This document shows positions 8,928 through 17,505 of a stretch of DNA of 60,486 nt, piece by piece. The notes beneath the pieces were generated by a model. It was not told the DNA's origin and made no database searches. It saw only the letters and a program-made list of their open reading frames with translations. The position numbers were made by a program, and so were the translations under genes. Source of the stretch: Deltaproteobacteria bacterium (GTDB lineage: Bacteria; Desulfobacterota; Binatia; UTPRO1); contig JACQEO010000044.1 of the NCBI GenBank assembly GCA_016200545.1, forward strand, positions 1 through 60,486, read 5' to 3'. Position 1 is the stretch's first letter. Each line of letters starts with the position of its first letter.

Positions 8928-11042
8928 CTACTTCTGGCACTGGCTGATGGCAGCGAAGATCGCCATAGCGATCCAGATCCAGTTGTCCCGCACAATCGCA
9001 GGAAGGGCAGCTCGGGCGCCGGCCGCAAACCGCGCGAAAGCGTTCGGGCCTTTCGCGGCGCGTGCGATGGCCTTTGTGTTGGCGCCGAGCTTCACGCGCA
9101 GCTCCCGCACGTCGTTCAGGTTCTTCTTGATGACGTCGGTGGCGTCGAGCTTGACGGCCTCGGTGAGGTCGGTCTCCGCCGACGCGAGCAACACAAGCGC
9201 ATCGCGATCGGGTGGGGGTGGAGCCATCCTCTGGCGCAGCTCGTCGGCGCACTTTCCGCATACCGTGAAGGGCAGCTCACCTGCGGGGCTCAACGTGAAC
9301 CACTGCGGACTCCAGCTCGTGCTGCAGTGGTCACAGCTCTGGTCGTACCCTACAAGCGCCAGCGTGCCGTGGAGGCGCGCGTCGCGGCGCTGTCGCATAT
9401 TCGCCATCCGGAACTCCACTAGTAGGGAGTTGAACGCCTGCACCGCGCTGTCGAGCATTTGGCCGGCGCGGTTGGCGTTTTGCATCGCGCGGTTGTTGAG
9501 AAGTGTCGCGAGATTCTGCTTCAAGGCCGGTGGGGCCTTGCGACCCAGCACCTTTAGGGCCTTGCGTTGCGCGGCGACTGCCGCATCCCAGTCCTGTCGG
9601 CCGGCGGCCTCCGTTACCTGGCGCAGTTCTTCGGCCGCGGCTTCCGGGATGTCGAGCATGCCGCCCTTGGCCTGCGCGATGTAATCCCGCGCGATCTGGG
9701 CCTGCTCGCGGGCGCGTTCCCCGCCGAGCTCCGAGGCGCGCTCGAGGTCAGCGAGGCCGCGCGTGAGGACGGACAGAAGCTCGTCCGTGACGCGCTTCTT
9801 CTCCTGTATCTCCTTCTGCGTACCCACGATGATCTCGACGCCTCGCTGCGTGAGCAGTTCGGCCAGCGCGTGGTCCAGGGACTCCTCGCGCACGAGCGCG
9901 AGGCCCTTCTCGAGGATCGCGATCGCCTCCTCCCGTCGGCGGCTGAGCGCGGCGGCGCGCGTCCGGCACGTCTGGACGATATCGGTACGCAACTCCTGCT
10001 CAAGATCAGCCTGAGCAGCGGACGGGAGGGCCTCTGCCCAACTCTGGAGCGCCTCCTCGAACTGCTCGACACTTGCCTGCTGGCGCCCGCGCTCGTGCAG
10101 GGCCCGCGCACGGAGCGCGACGACCTCGCGGAGGTCTCGTTGGGACCGTGGCAGCACGTTAATTGCCACCAGCGCCTCCGCCGGCTTCTTCGCGTCGAGC
10201 AGGGCGCGAATGGGCCCGTATGGCGACAGCATGTCCCGCAGCGCGCGCATGCGAGATGCGCTGCCGCTCTTCCGGATCTGCGCCTCAATCTGGGCTCGGG
10301 TGCTGTCCAGCATTCCGAAGTGGTGGAGAACGAGTGAGCCACACGAGACTTTGCCGTACTTGGTGCGCAAGCCGGCCGCGGCGAGTTCCTGAGCGGTCCG
10401 CAGCTCCGTCGTGAGCGCGAGTTCGAGCCCGCGGCAGACGCTCCCGGCCGGGTGCTGCACCAAGTTCCGGAGCTGCGTCTTCAGCCGCTCGATGGTAGCT
10501 TCCTGGAGCGCGCGCCCGATGTCGGCGTCGATCCAGCCGGCGGCCTTCCAGAAGTCGTCGTTCGCCGCGAGCATGGCCCAGTAGCCAATCGCCTGGCGCC
10601 ATCGCTCGTCGACCGCTGGGCCGCCGTTCGCAGATGGCGCGGATCGCGTGCCGCCCCGCGTGGCCGCGTCGGTGGCGTCAGCCGCCCACCAGTACCAGAG
10701 CACCGCGAGGCTGTGTGCCAGGCCGGCGTCGGGGAAGGTCTTGCGCAGCAGGGACTCCCACGCCTTCGCGGTTGCGGCCCGCTTCTCAGGCGCGAGGACA
10801 CTCGGATCGGCGACGGGCGATGGGGCGAGCCGCGGCAGCACCTTGGGGTCGTACTGGAAGAGGTCCAGCATACCGCGCTCGAGCGGCCGCTGGAGAGCGA
10901 GCTTGGCCGCCGTGAGCTTCTGGACGTTAGCGCGTTTCACGAGCGCGGTCTTGAATGCGCGATCGATGTCGCTCGCAGTCGCCCCGCGCTCAAGTCCGAG
11001 AAGCTCGTAGGGAGTGAGTTCGGTCTGGAGAGGGTCCTTCAT
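8928..11042 (-). CDS. J-like co-chaperone with zinc ribbon and C-terminal membrane anchor
   Basis: This is a 704-residue protein. Residues about 8-65 resemble a J-domain (T-P-Y-E-L-L-G-L ... D-I-D-R-A-F-K), but the HPD tripeptide that stimulates Hsp70 ATPase is missing. A long helical, coiled-coil/TPR-like body follows. A zinc ribbon has CDHC (570-573) and CGKC (595-598). The C-terminus ends in a hydrophobic stretch (about 684-701) fit for a tail anchor. It is encoded 22 bases after the second Hsp70-like gene, so pairing with one of the two Hsp70s is likely. The ATG at 11042 was chosen because a longer frame would overlap the previous gene. Confidence 0.75.
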   Translation of the reverse strand: MKDPLQTELTPYELLGLERGATASDIDRAFKTALVKRANVQKLTAAKLALQRPLERGMLDLFQYDPKVLPRLAPSPVADPSVLAPEKRAATAKAWESLLRKTFPDAGLAHSLAVLWYWWAADATDAATRGGTRSAPSANGGPAVDERWRQAIGYWAMLAANDDFWKAAGWIDADIGRALQEATIERLKTQLRNLVQHPAGSVCRGLELALTTELRTAQELAAAGLRTKYGKVSCGSLVLHHFGMLDSTRAQIEAQIRKSGSASRMRALRDMLSPYGPIRALLDAKKPAEALVAINVLPRSQRDLREVVALRARALHERGRQQASVEQFEEALQSWAEALPSAAQADLEQELRTDIVQTCRTRAAALSRRREEAIAILEKGLALVREESLDHALAELLTQRGVEIIVGTQKEIQEKKRVTDELLSVLTRGLADLERASELGGERAREQAQIARDYIAQAKGGMLDIPEAAAEELRQVTEAAGRQDWDAAVAAQRKALKVLGRKAPPALKQNLATLLNNRAMQNANRAGQMLDSAVQAFNSLLVEFRMANMRQRRDARLHGTLALVGYDQSCDHCSTSWSPQWFTLSPAGELPFTVCGKCADELRQRMAPPPPDRDALVLLASAETDLTEAVKLDATDVIKKNLNDVRELRVKLGANTKAIARAAKGPNAFARFAAGARAALPAIVRDNWIWIAMAIFAAISQCQK

Positions 11043-11064
11043 CGCAGCCGCCAGTCCTGCCGGC

Positions 11065-12297
11065 TCATGCGCCGCAGCATCGCTTGAACTTTCTGCCACT
11101 GCCACACGCGCAGAGCGTGTTCCGTCCCTGCTTGGTGCGTCCGCCGCGCGCGCCTGCCGCGAGCGTCGGCATCACCATGGGCCCCACTCTGCGTGGCGCC
11201 GGCGGGACGGCGAGACCTGCATTCCGGACCTCGCACCGCGACTCCATGCCCGCCTTCACGGCGGGAGGAGCTGGCGGACCACGACGGAGCCGTCCCCACT
11301 CGGCGTCCGAGATCAGCCCCGCGTGAACGGCGGCGCCGAACGCCACCGCGTCTTCGCTCGCGCGCACAACGGGCACGTCGAGCCGCGTGCGCAGGCTCGT
11401 CTGCACAGCGGAGAGGGTCGTCATCGCTCCGACGGCGAGCACGACGGCCGGCGTACAGCCTCCGACCGCGAGCACACGGTCGACGAGGGTCGTCGTCTCG
11501 GCGAGCATGGCTGCGAGCGCCGCCCGCAGACGATCGCGTAGGATTGGCAGTAAGCTTGCGTCCGGGACGCCGAGAAGCGTCGCAAGCGGCACCTCCTCCT
11601 CTGTGTCCGCGGCGAGTGCGTGACGCACGCGCGCCGCCACCACAGCGGCGCGCCGCAGGACCGCCGGATCGGCCACGGCCGTGCCCGAACGGCATACGTC
11701 GTGCAGGCCAGTCGCGATGACCGCGATGGTCTCGGCGTCGAGATCGTCGGCCCCGAGTGCCCGGTTCCCCTCCTGCGCGACGAGCTGCACAGCTCCTCCC
11801 TTGCGGCGGTAGAGAGCGGCCGAAAACGTCCCGGCCCCCCACTGGTATACGAGCGCTGGGAAGCTTTGCTGGACGGTCGGCGCACTCCCGAGGAGGGCCG
11901 CTAGGGTGTCGTCGACGAGACGTACGCGAAGAAAGCCGGCACGCTGCGCGGCCTCTTGGAAGACGGCGCGCTGGCGCTGCGAGAAGCAGTTCGGCACGGC
12001 GACCGCGCACCGCGGAATCCCGTCGCCGTCCGCATCGAAGGAACCGGCGACCTCTCGAAGCAGCTCGACGAGCAGGTCGAGCGTGCGGGCGGTGCCGGAC
12101 GGGATGGTGAGCGACGTGTCGTAGTCGAGCGCGCGTTTAAGAGATGCGATCCGCCAGCCCCTTCCGCCCGTCGCTGGCTCGACCGCGAACGGGAGCCGCC
12201 CACCGTCGGGCGGCAGGGACGAGACCGTCCGCACACCATTCACCTCGCGAGCGACGCGAAGCTTGTACGTACCAAGGTCTATGCCGACGGTCGCCAT
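11065..12297 (-). CDS. Hsp70-like ATPase ending in a SEC-C zinc finger
   Basis: This 410-residue protein keeps the Hsp70/actin-fold nucleotide-binding domain: phosphate-1 loop V-G-I-D-L-G-T near residue 4, a phosphate-2-like W-G-A-G-T-F near 160, and V-A-V-P-N ahead of the A-G-F segment. It lacks a normal substrate-binding domain. Instead, after a Pro-rich linker, it ends in a SEC-C motif (CACGSGRKFKRCC), the zinc finger found at the end of SecA. It starts 8 bases after the DnaK-like gene stop. By fold it should bind ATP. Without a canonical substrate domain it may act as a regulator or recruit clients through the zinc finger. Confidence 0.8.
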   Translation of the reverse strand: MATVGIDLGTYKLRVAREVNGVRTVSSLPPDGGRLPFAVEPATGGRGWRIASLKRALDYDTSLTIPSGTARTLDLLVELLREVAGSFDADGDGIPRCAVAVPNCFSQRQRAVFQEAAQRAGFLRVRLVDDTLAALLGSAPTVQQSFPALVYQWGAGTFSAALYRRKGGAVQLVAQEGNRALGADDLDAETIAVIATGLHDVCRSGTAVADPAVLRRAAVVAARVRHALAADTEEEVPLATLLGVPDASLLPILRDRLRAALAAMLAETTTLVDRVLAVGGCTPAVVLAVGAMTTLSAVQTSLRTRLDVPVVRASEDAVAFGAAVHAGLISDAEWGRLRRGPPAPPAVKAGMESRCEVRNAGLAVPPAPRRVGPMVMPTLAAGARGGRTKQGRNTLCACGSGRKFKRCCGA

Positions 12298-12305
12298 CTG
12301 CCCCG

Positions 12306-14735
12306 CTATCGGACGCGCGCCACCATGCTCGGGACGCTGGAAGGCCGCGTACCCAGGATCCACATGTCCTCACCGCACCCCGGGCACTTCCGCGCACCCG
12401 GTGGGACTTCGTGTCCACGCGAGCACCGGACGATGCCGCCCGCATCCTCAACCACGCGGGCGAGCGCCGCGTCCAGCCGCGGCATGAACCCATCCCAGCG
12501 TTCGCGGGCGCGCGGGTCGTTCGCCTTGAACGCCTGCTCGAGCTCATCAAGCTCGCGCTCGAAGCGCGCCGCCGCGGCGAGGTCGAGCGGGCGGATGCGG
12601 CCGAAGATCGCGTTGCGGACGGCAAGGAAGACCCGCACCGGCTCGGGCAGCGCATTGAAGGCCTCGTCCAGCTCTTGTAGTCGTCGCTCGACCTCCGGTG
12701 CGTTGCGCGCCTCGTAGGCGGCCTTCATGTCGTCGGCAAGTCGGGCAAAGGCACGCGCGGCATTGGGGTCTACCCAGCCGTACTTCTCGATAAGCCAGTG
12801 GCAGTAGTTGACGGAGAACTCGGCACGCTTCCACAACTCGTCCGGGCCTGCACCTCCCATCTCGTTCGCCATCTCGTGCAGGCGCTCCGCCTCCTTGAGC
12901 GCTCCTCCGAGGTCGCCGCGGCGCATCTTGTCGAACGCCCGGTTCCGGACGTCGTCGAGGCGCTTCATCTCGTCCGGGGCAAGGTCGGCTCCTCGGGCGG
13001 CTAACACCTGCTCCACCTGCTGGATCGTCTCGATTGCCTTCGCGTCGGCCTCGCCCGTGAGCGTCCAAGGATTCAGCTCGGTCCCGTTTTCAAGGCGGGC
13101 GGACAGCTCGAACACGCCGTCGCTGTCGAGCCAAAGCTTGATTGCGATGGGGGTGTCCTTCGGGAGTCCAGCCGGCAGGATGGCAAACGCCTCGCCCTGC
13201 TTTTCGTTGGCGCTGGCGTGTTCGAGATCCTCACCGCCGAACACCGGAACACTGAACATCCGCTGGTTCGGTCGGGTTGTGAAGAAGACCTGCGTCCTCG
13301 GCTCCTCGGTAGGAAACGGATCGCCCTTGCTGATGAAGAGATTAAACCGATCACCAACGCTCTGCGTCCCGTAGTGGAACGGCGCGATACCACCGATCAC
13401 GACCTCGGGCGCTTCGTCGGCGAGCGCGAGTGGCGCGCCGCATCCCTCGCGGGCGCAGTGCGTAGCGCCCAGCTTGTTCACATGGCCGCACTCGCGTTGG
13501 CCCCCTCCGGGAACCGGCGCCTGACAGATCACGCGCTCACCTATGAGCGCCGCAACGACCGCAGCCCCCAATGCCACACTGTGCTTCGGGTGCACTCCGG
13601 TCAGGACCCTGTCGCGTCCGAAGAACTGCTCGATCGCGCTCTGAACAAGCGGGATACGAGAAGAGTTGCCTGCGATGAGGACATGGTCAATCTGATCGGC
13701 GGTGAGATTGGCATCCTTAATGGCCTGACGCGTGCGCTCCATCGTGCGCTCGATCAGGGGGCGGATCATACCCTCGAAATCAGCCCGGGTGAACTCCAGT
13801 GACACGTCAATTAGATTGCCGGCGTCGTCGTATAGCAGCCCGGCCAGAATGAGATCGGTCGACTGGCTCGCCGTTAGGCGCTCCTTCGTGGTGCGTGCGG
13901 CCTTCTTGAGTTCAGCCATGAAGCGCCTACTCTTGGGGTCGTTCTTCAGGGGGTCGATGCGAAACTCTCCCCGCACGTGCTCTACCACCGCATCAATGAT
14001 CTCCTGATCGAAGTCGTCACCGCCGAGCCACATGTTGCCGCCGAGCGCGAGGGGTGCAAACACGCTGCTAGCCATCATGAGGACCGAGATATCGAAGGTG
14101 CCTCCCCCGAGGTCGTACACCAGGACGGTCTTCGGCTCCTGCTGCGCGCCACCGTCCATGCCGAACGCGATCGCCGCTGCCGTGGGCTCATCGAGAATCT
14201 TGATCACCTTGAGGCCGGCCTTGAGGCCCGCCTTGCGGGTGGCGTCGCGCTGGACTTGACTGAAGTATGCGGGAACCGTGATCACTGCGTGTGTGACTTC
14301 GTCCTTGAGGTAGCGCTCGGCGTCCTCCTTGACACGGCGGAGGATCTTCGCCGAGATGTCGACCGGCGACACCTCTTTTCCGTCGAGGACGACGCGAATG
14401 CTCTCCCGAGTGCCGTCGGATGGTTCCACGATACGGTACTGGTACTTACGGCGGACCTTCTCGACCTCGGGGTCGTCGACTGCTCGGCCCATGAGGCGTT
14501 TCACGGACAAGATCGTGTCCTCAGTCGCGAGGGGGAGGTTCTCTTCAGCTACATGCCCCACTAACTCTTCGCGTTCCTCGCGGCCAGTCTTGCGGTCTTT
14601 CCGTTTACGTATCGACACGACAGATCGTGTCTCGCTACGTCCCTCACGAGTTTCGACGATCTTCGGGTTAGGGCCGTCCATAACGGCAACTACGGTGTTC
14701 GTCGTCCCGAGGTCGATCCCGATCACCTTTGCCAT
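12306..14735 (-). CDS. DnaK/Hsp70 chaperone with two added zinc modules
   Basis: This is an 809-residue Hsp70. The ATPase domain (about 1-395) is well kept: GIDLGTTNT at 6-14, DLGGGTFDIS at 208-217 and the A-G-N-S-S-R segment near 355. Between it and the substrate-binding region lies an unusual Cys/His cluster (C416, H418, C427, C432). The beta region spans about 440-560. A long helical tail replaces the usual lid, and the protein closes with a zinc ribbon (C771, H775, C784, C787). Normal DnaK is about 640 residues, so about 170 are extra. It lies 3 bases after a GrpE-like gene, its expected exchange factor. It is likely a specialised paralogue rather than the housekeeping DnaK. Confidence 0.9.
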   Translation of the reverse strand: MAKVIGIDLGTTNTVVAVMDGPNPKIVETREGRSETRSVVSIRKRKDRKTGREEREELVGHVAEENLPLATEDTILSVKRLMGRAVDDPEVEKVRRKYQYRIVEPSDGTRESIRVVLDGKEVSPVDISAKILRRVKEDAERYLKDEVTHAVITVPAYFSQVQRDATRKAGLKAGLKVIKILDEPTAAAIAFGMDGGAQQEPKTVLVYDLGGGTFDISVLMMASSVFAPLALGGNMWLGGDDFDQEIIDAVVEHVRGEFRIDPLKNDPKSRRFMAELKKAARTTKERLTASQSTDLILAGLLYDDAGNLIDVSLEFTRADFEGMIRPLIERTMERTRQAIKDANLTADQIDHVLIAGNSSRIPLVQSAIEQFFGRDRVLTGVHPKHSVALGAAVVAALIGERVICQAPVPGGGQRECGHVNKLGATHCAREGCGAPLALADEAPEVVIGGIAPFHYGTQSVGDRFNLFISKGDPFPTEEPRTQVFFTTRPNQRMFSVPVFGGEDLEHASANEKQGEAFAILPAGLPKDTPIAIKLWLDSDGVFELSARLENGTELNPWTLTGEADAKAIETIQQVEQVLAARGADLAPDEMKRLDDVRNRAFDKMRRGDLGGALKEAERLHEMANEMGGAGPDELWKRAEFSVNYCHWLIEKYGWVDPNAARAFARLADDMKAAYEARNAPEVERRLQELDEAFNALPEPVRVFLAVRNAIFGRIRPLDLAAAARFERELDELEQAFKANDPRARERWDGFMPRLDAALARVVEDAGGIVRCSRGHEVPPGARKCPGCGEDMWILGTRPSSVPSMVARVR

Positions 14736-14738
14736 CGC

Positions 14739-15242
14739 TTACGTTCCTCCCTCGTCGGTCTGGGACTCGTCGGGCACCTGGTGATTGTTGCTCACCACGA
14801 CGACTTCCGTCTTCCGCAGCACCGCGCCGTGCCACACCCAACCCGGCGCGGTAATTTCCACGATCGCACCTTCGGGCCGGGTCGGGTCGGCCACGATCCG
14901 GCTCACTCGGTGCCAGTGGGGATCGAAGCTGTCCTCGGGGTTGGCAACGATGGGAACGAGCCCCTGCTCGGTGACGACGCGCTCAAGAAGGCGGCGGACC
15001 GTCCTGAAGTTGTTGAGCCAGATCCGCATCTGGGGCGTGATGGTGTCGGGTTTCGAGGCCACGCTACGAAACACACGATCGAAGGCGTCGATCGTCTCCA
15101 GTACTCCGAGCAGCAGCTTCCGGACTTGTTCTCGGTGCTCGCGGTCCAGCTCCTCGACCTCCAACCGCGCCTCGGCGCGCTGACGCATAAGCGTACGGAG
15201 GTCTTGCTCGATCGCTCGTACTGCGTCCATCGATGTGCTCAT
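14739..15242 (-). CDS. GrpE-like nucleotide exchange factor
   Basis: This 167-residue protein has a GrpE layout: an N-terminal charged coiled coil (about 5-65) and a C-terminal beta domain with F-D-P-H-W-H near 104 and the P-E-G-A-I-V-E segment near 122. GrpE opens the nucleotide pocket of DnaK so that ADP leaves. The ATG overlaps the phosphatase stop as ATGA, and the DnaK-like gene begins 3 bases later. Family GrpEs are usually about 180-200 residues, so this is slightly short. It is divergent, but placement directly before dnaK makes the call firm. Confidence 0.8.
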   Translation of the reverse strand: MSTSMDAVRAIEQDLRTLMRQRAEARLEVEELDREHREQVRKLLLGVLETIDAFDRVFRSVASKPDTITPQMRIWLNNFRTVRRLLERVVTEQGLVPIVANPEDSFDPHWHRVSRIVADPTRPEGAIVEITAPGWVWHGAVLRKTEVVVVSNNHQVPDESQTDEGGT

Positions 15243-15970
15243 GCTGCCACGCGGCGCACGGCCACGACCGTAACGTCGTCGACCGCCTGCGGCAGCGCGG
15301 CCGCCACGATGCGCTGGCAGGCAGCCTCCGGGGTCGCGTCCGCAAGCGTGACGAGATCCACCAAGCGATCATTCAACGCGTTCCAGAGACCATCGGTGCC
15401 GATGAGGAGCCATTCCCCGGGTGCGACATCCACATCGACGATGTCGGGCTCAGGGGCCGCCGAAGTTTCGAGCCAGCGAGAGAGTGTATGGCGTAGGGGA
15501 TGGTGCAGGGCTTCGTCGGGCTTGAGATGGTGCCGCTCGACCAGCTCCGCTGCGATTGTGTGGTCGCGTGTAAGCCGCATCATGCCGCCGACGCCTAAGC
15601 GATAGATCCGGCCGTCGCCCACGTGGACAACCTTGCCGCGCCCCTCCCGTAGCACGACCGCAGAGAGCGTTGTCGCCATGCTCGCAAGCGCCGGGTTGGC
15701 AGCAGCTGCGCTTCGGAGCGCTGCGACAATGGCGGAGACGGCCTGCCGGAGCTGCTCCTCCGGGATCCGCAGCACAGGGTCGACCTTGGCGAGCGCTGTC
15801 ACGAAACTCGCCACCGCGAGTCGGCTCGCGGTCGCACCTCCGAACCGACCACTGACGCCGTCGGCCACAGCGAAAACACCGAGATCGGCGTCTGCCACAG
15901 CGGCATCTTCGCACTCGTGAGTTGCGACCGGCGCCTGCGAGAGGGCGAACGCTTCGAGCCCGGTGCTCAC
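15239..15970 (-). CDS. PP2C-family Ser/Thr protein phosphatase
   Basis: This is a 243-residue metal-dependent phosphatase. The PP2C motifs are in order: A-V-A-D-G-V-S-G near residue 37, H-V-G-D-G-R-I-Y near 118, G-T-D-G-L-W near 192, and D-D-V-T near the end, which together supply the metal-binding aspartates. It should remove phosphates placed by the kinase encoded immediately upstream. The start is a GTG overlapping the kinase stop (GTGA), which gives a protein that begins just before the catalytic core. Kinase and phosphatase together form a reversible switch for the chaperone operon products. Confidence 0.9.
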   Translation of the reverse strand: MSTGLEAFALSQAPVATHECEDAAVADADLGVFAVADGVSGRFGGATASRLAVASFVTALAKVDPVLRIPEEQLRQAVSAIVAALRSAAAANPALASMATTLSAVVLREGRGKVVHVGDGRIYRLGVGGMMRLTRDHTIAAELVERHHLKPDEALHHPLRHTLSRWLETSAAPEPDIVDVDVAPGEWLLIGTDGLWNALNDRLVDLVTLADATPEAACQRIVAAALPQAVDDVTVVAVRRVAA

Positions 15971-17217
15971 GCGCCCACCTGGATCGCCCGGCGGAGGGTG
16001 GCTGCGTGCCGCTTGAGGCTTGCTTCGAGCCCGCATGCCTCGGCGCGGTCGAGGCTGCAGAGCGCCTCCTTGCGCCGGCCCTCCTGTTGGTAGGCGAGTG
16101 CGAGGCCCCAGTGGAGCATCGGCTCTTCCGGGTCGTTCGCGACACCCGCGCTGAAGGCGGCCACCGCCTCGGCGAAGCGCTGGCAGCGATTGTAGAACTC
16201 GCCGAGCGCTAGGTGCGCGCGGGCATCCGTCGGATAGCACGTGACGATCTCCCTGAGCTTTTGCTCAGCGAGCTGCACACGCTCGTTGCCGTGGACAAGC
16301 TCGCGGATCGCGGCAAGCTCCCGTTCGATGCGATCGTCCCGCCCGAGACGGCGGCGCAGCCGTCGGAGCGCCTCGGCCATCTCAGCAGCTGTCGGACGGC
16401 GGGAGGGGCTCTTCTCCAGCGCCTGCCCGATGATCGTGTCGAGCTCGGCAGGCACCTCGCGGCGCAGCTGCGAGGGGGGCGCGAAGTCGCGGCCGCGGAT
16501 CAGGTCGCTCAGCACGCCGAACGGAGTATTGTGATCACCGAAGGGCCAGCGCCCGGTGACCATCTCGTAGAGCGTCACGCCGAGAGACCAAAGGTCCGAG
16601 GGGAAAGACGCGCCCTCCGGACCGAGAATCTCCGGGGACATATAGAGCATCGTTCCCGCTTCGGTGACCGCGATGTCGTTCGTGTTCAAGAGCCGCGAAA
16701 TCCCGAGGTCGGCGATCTTCGGCGTCTGGCCTTGCATGAGGATGTTCTCGGGCTTGATGTCGCGGTGGAACACATGCTCGGCATGGATGACCGCGAGGCC
16801 GGCGAGGATACCCTCAGCGATACGGACGGCATCTTCGATCGCTAGTGGCTGGCGGCGGTCAGGCCCACCGATCAAACGGCGCAGGCTCCCCTGCCGGACA
16901 TACTCCATAGCCATTACGATCGTGCCGTCTTGGACGGCGAAGCCGAGGTAGCGGACGACGTTGACTGCCTCAAGGCCTCTCAGCCGGAGGTGAAGCGCGG
17001 CGTTCATCTCAAGCTCGCGCCGAAGGACGAGCTCTTTCTTCTTGTCGAGCGGAACCTTGAGCGCGACTTCCTCGGCACCCAGGTCCTCGGCAAGGTCGCC
17101 GTCCAGCACGCGGGCACGCCACGTGACGGCGAAGCCCCCTTCGCCCAGCTTCTCAAGGAGCTGGAAGGGATCGCGGTCGGATCGTACGGTCTCACCCCTG
17201 CTCATGATCGGTGACAC
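15967..17217 (-). CDS. Eukaryotic-type Ser/Thr protein kinase with C-terminal TPRs
   Basis: This is a 416-residue cytoplasmic kinase with no membrane segment. It has a G-loop GEGGFA (25-30), the ATP-anchoring Lys at K54, catalytic HRDIKPEN (151-158), DLG in place of DFG (170-172) and an APE-like S-P-E near 194. Residues about 310-400 form TPR repeats that probably bind substrates. It is the first gene of the operon and its TGA overlaps the phosphatase GTG. The start is either the GTG at 17217 or the ATG at 17205; neither has a perfect ribosome site. Likely targets are neighbouring chaperones or the receiver-like AAA+ fusion, by inference. Confidence 0.9.
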   Translation of the reverse strand: MSPIMSRGETVRSDRDPFQLLEKLGEGGFAVTWRARVLDGDLAEDLGAEEVALKVPLDKKKELVLRRELEMNAALHLRLRGLEAVNVVRYLGFAVQDGTIVMAMEYVRQGSLRRLIGGPDRRQPLAIEDAVRIAEGILAGLAVIHAEHVFHRDIKPENILMQGQTPKIADLGISRLLNTNDIAVTEAGTMLYMSPEILGPEGASFPSDLWSLGVTLYEMVTGRWPFGDHNTPFGVLSDLIRGRDFAPPSQLRREVPAELDTIIGQALEKSPSRRPTAAEMAEALRRLRRRLGRDDRIERELAAIRELVHGNERVQLAEQKLREIVTCYPTDARAHLALGEFYNRCQRFAEAVAAFSAGVANDPEEPMLHWGLALAYQQEGRRKEALCSLDRAEACGLEASLKRHAATLRRAIQVGA

Positions 17218-17308
17218 GCAGCCTGCCGGGGAACGATCTGCCTAGCTGTAGTGGTGTAATCGACTATCTGCCCGAAACACGGGCTTAGTTGCTTCAGAGG
17301 CCGCCGAA

Positions 17309-17338
17309 TGAGTACCGCCGACCAGTTCCCTGCGTCAA
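17309..17338 (-). promoter_or_regulatory. Possible sigma-70-like promoter of the chaperone operon
   Basis: Read on the minus strand, a TTGACG box (17338-17333) is followed after 18 bases by TACTCA (17314-17309), about 90 bases before the kinase start. The -10 box is poor, so this is weak evidence. The rest of the region between the kinase and the small membrane genes shows no clear operator. Confidence 0.25.
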
Positions 17339-17391
17339 CCCGGAGGTCAGCAGCACAGCTCCGGTTTTTCACACGTGCCCGTTCGTTTGCC

Positions 17392-17505
17392 TTACGGCGA
17401 GAAACTCTGTCGTTGATTCGTAACCGCCACGACACCTGCAGCAGCCAAGAAGAGGAGCGCTGCCGCTAGACCGGCGGTCAGCAGGTCCGCAATCAGCGCG
17501 ACCAC
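17392..17505 (-). CDS. Tiny single-TM protein
   Basis: This 37-residue open frame starts with a GTG that overlaps the end of the upstream membrane-protein gene by 13 bases in another frame, with AGGAA eight bases before it. The middle is a continuous hydrophobic stretch (A-A-A-L-L-F-L-A-A-A-G-V-V-A-V) followed by a polar tail, as expected for one membrane helix. It is too short for standard gene calling. The overlap, ribosome site and composition make it plausible, but there is no homology evidence. Confidence 0.4.
   Translation of the reverse strand: MVALIADLLTAGLAAALLFLAAAGVVAVTNQRQSFSP

Noticed and set aside
2881..17217. Type VI secretion locus (kinase, phosphatase, Clp-type AAA+, OmpA-like protein)
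   Set aside because: The regulatory genes resemble a T6SS set, but no TssB/TssC sheath, Hcp, VgrG, TssJLM or FHA gene is present, and the AAA+ protein is fused to an M41 protease rather than being ClpV.
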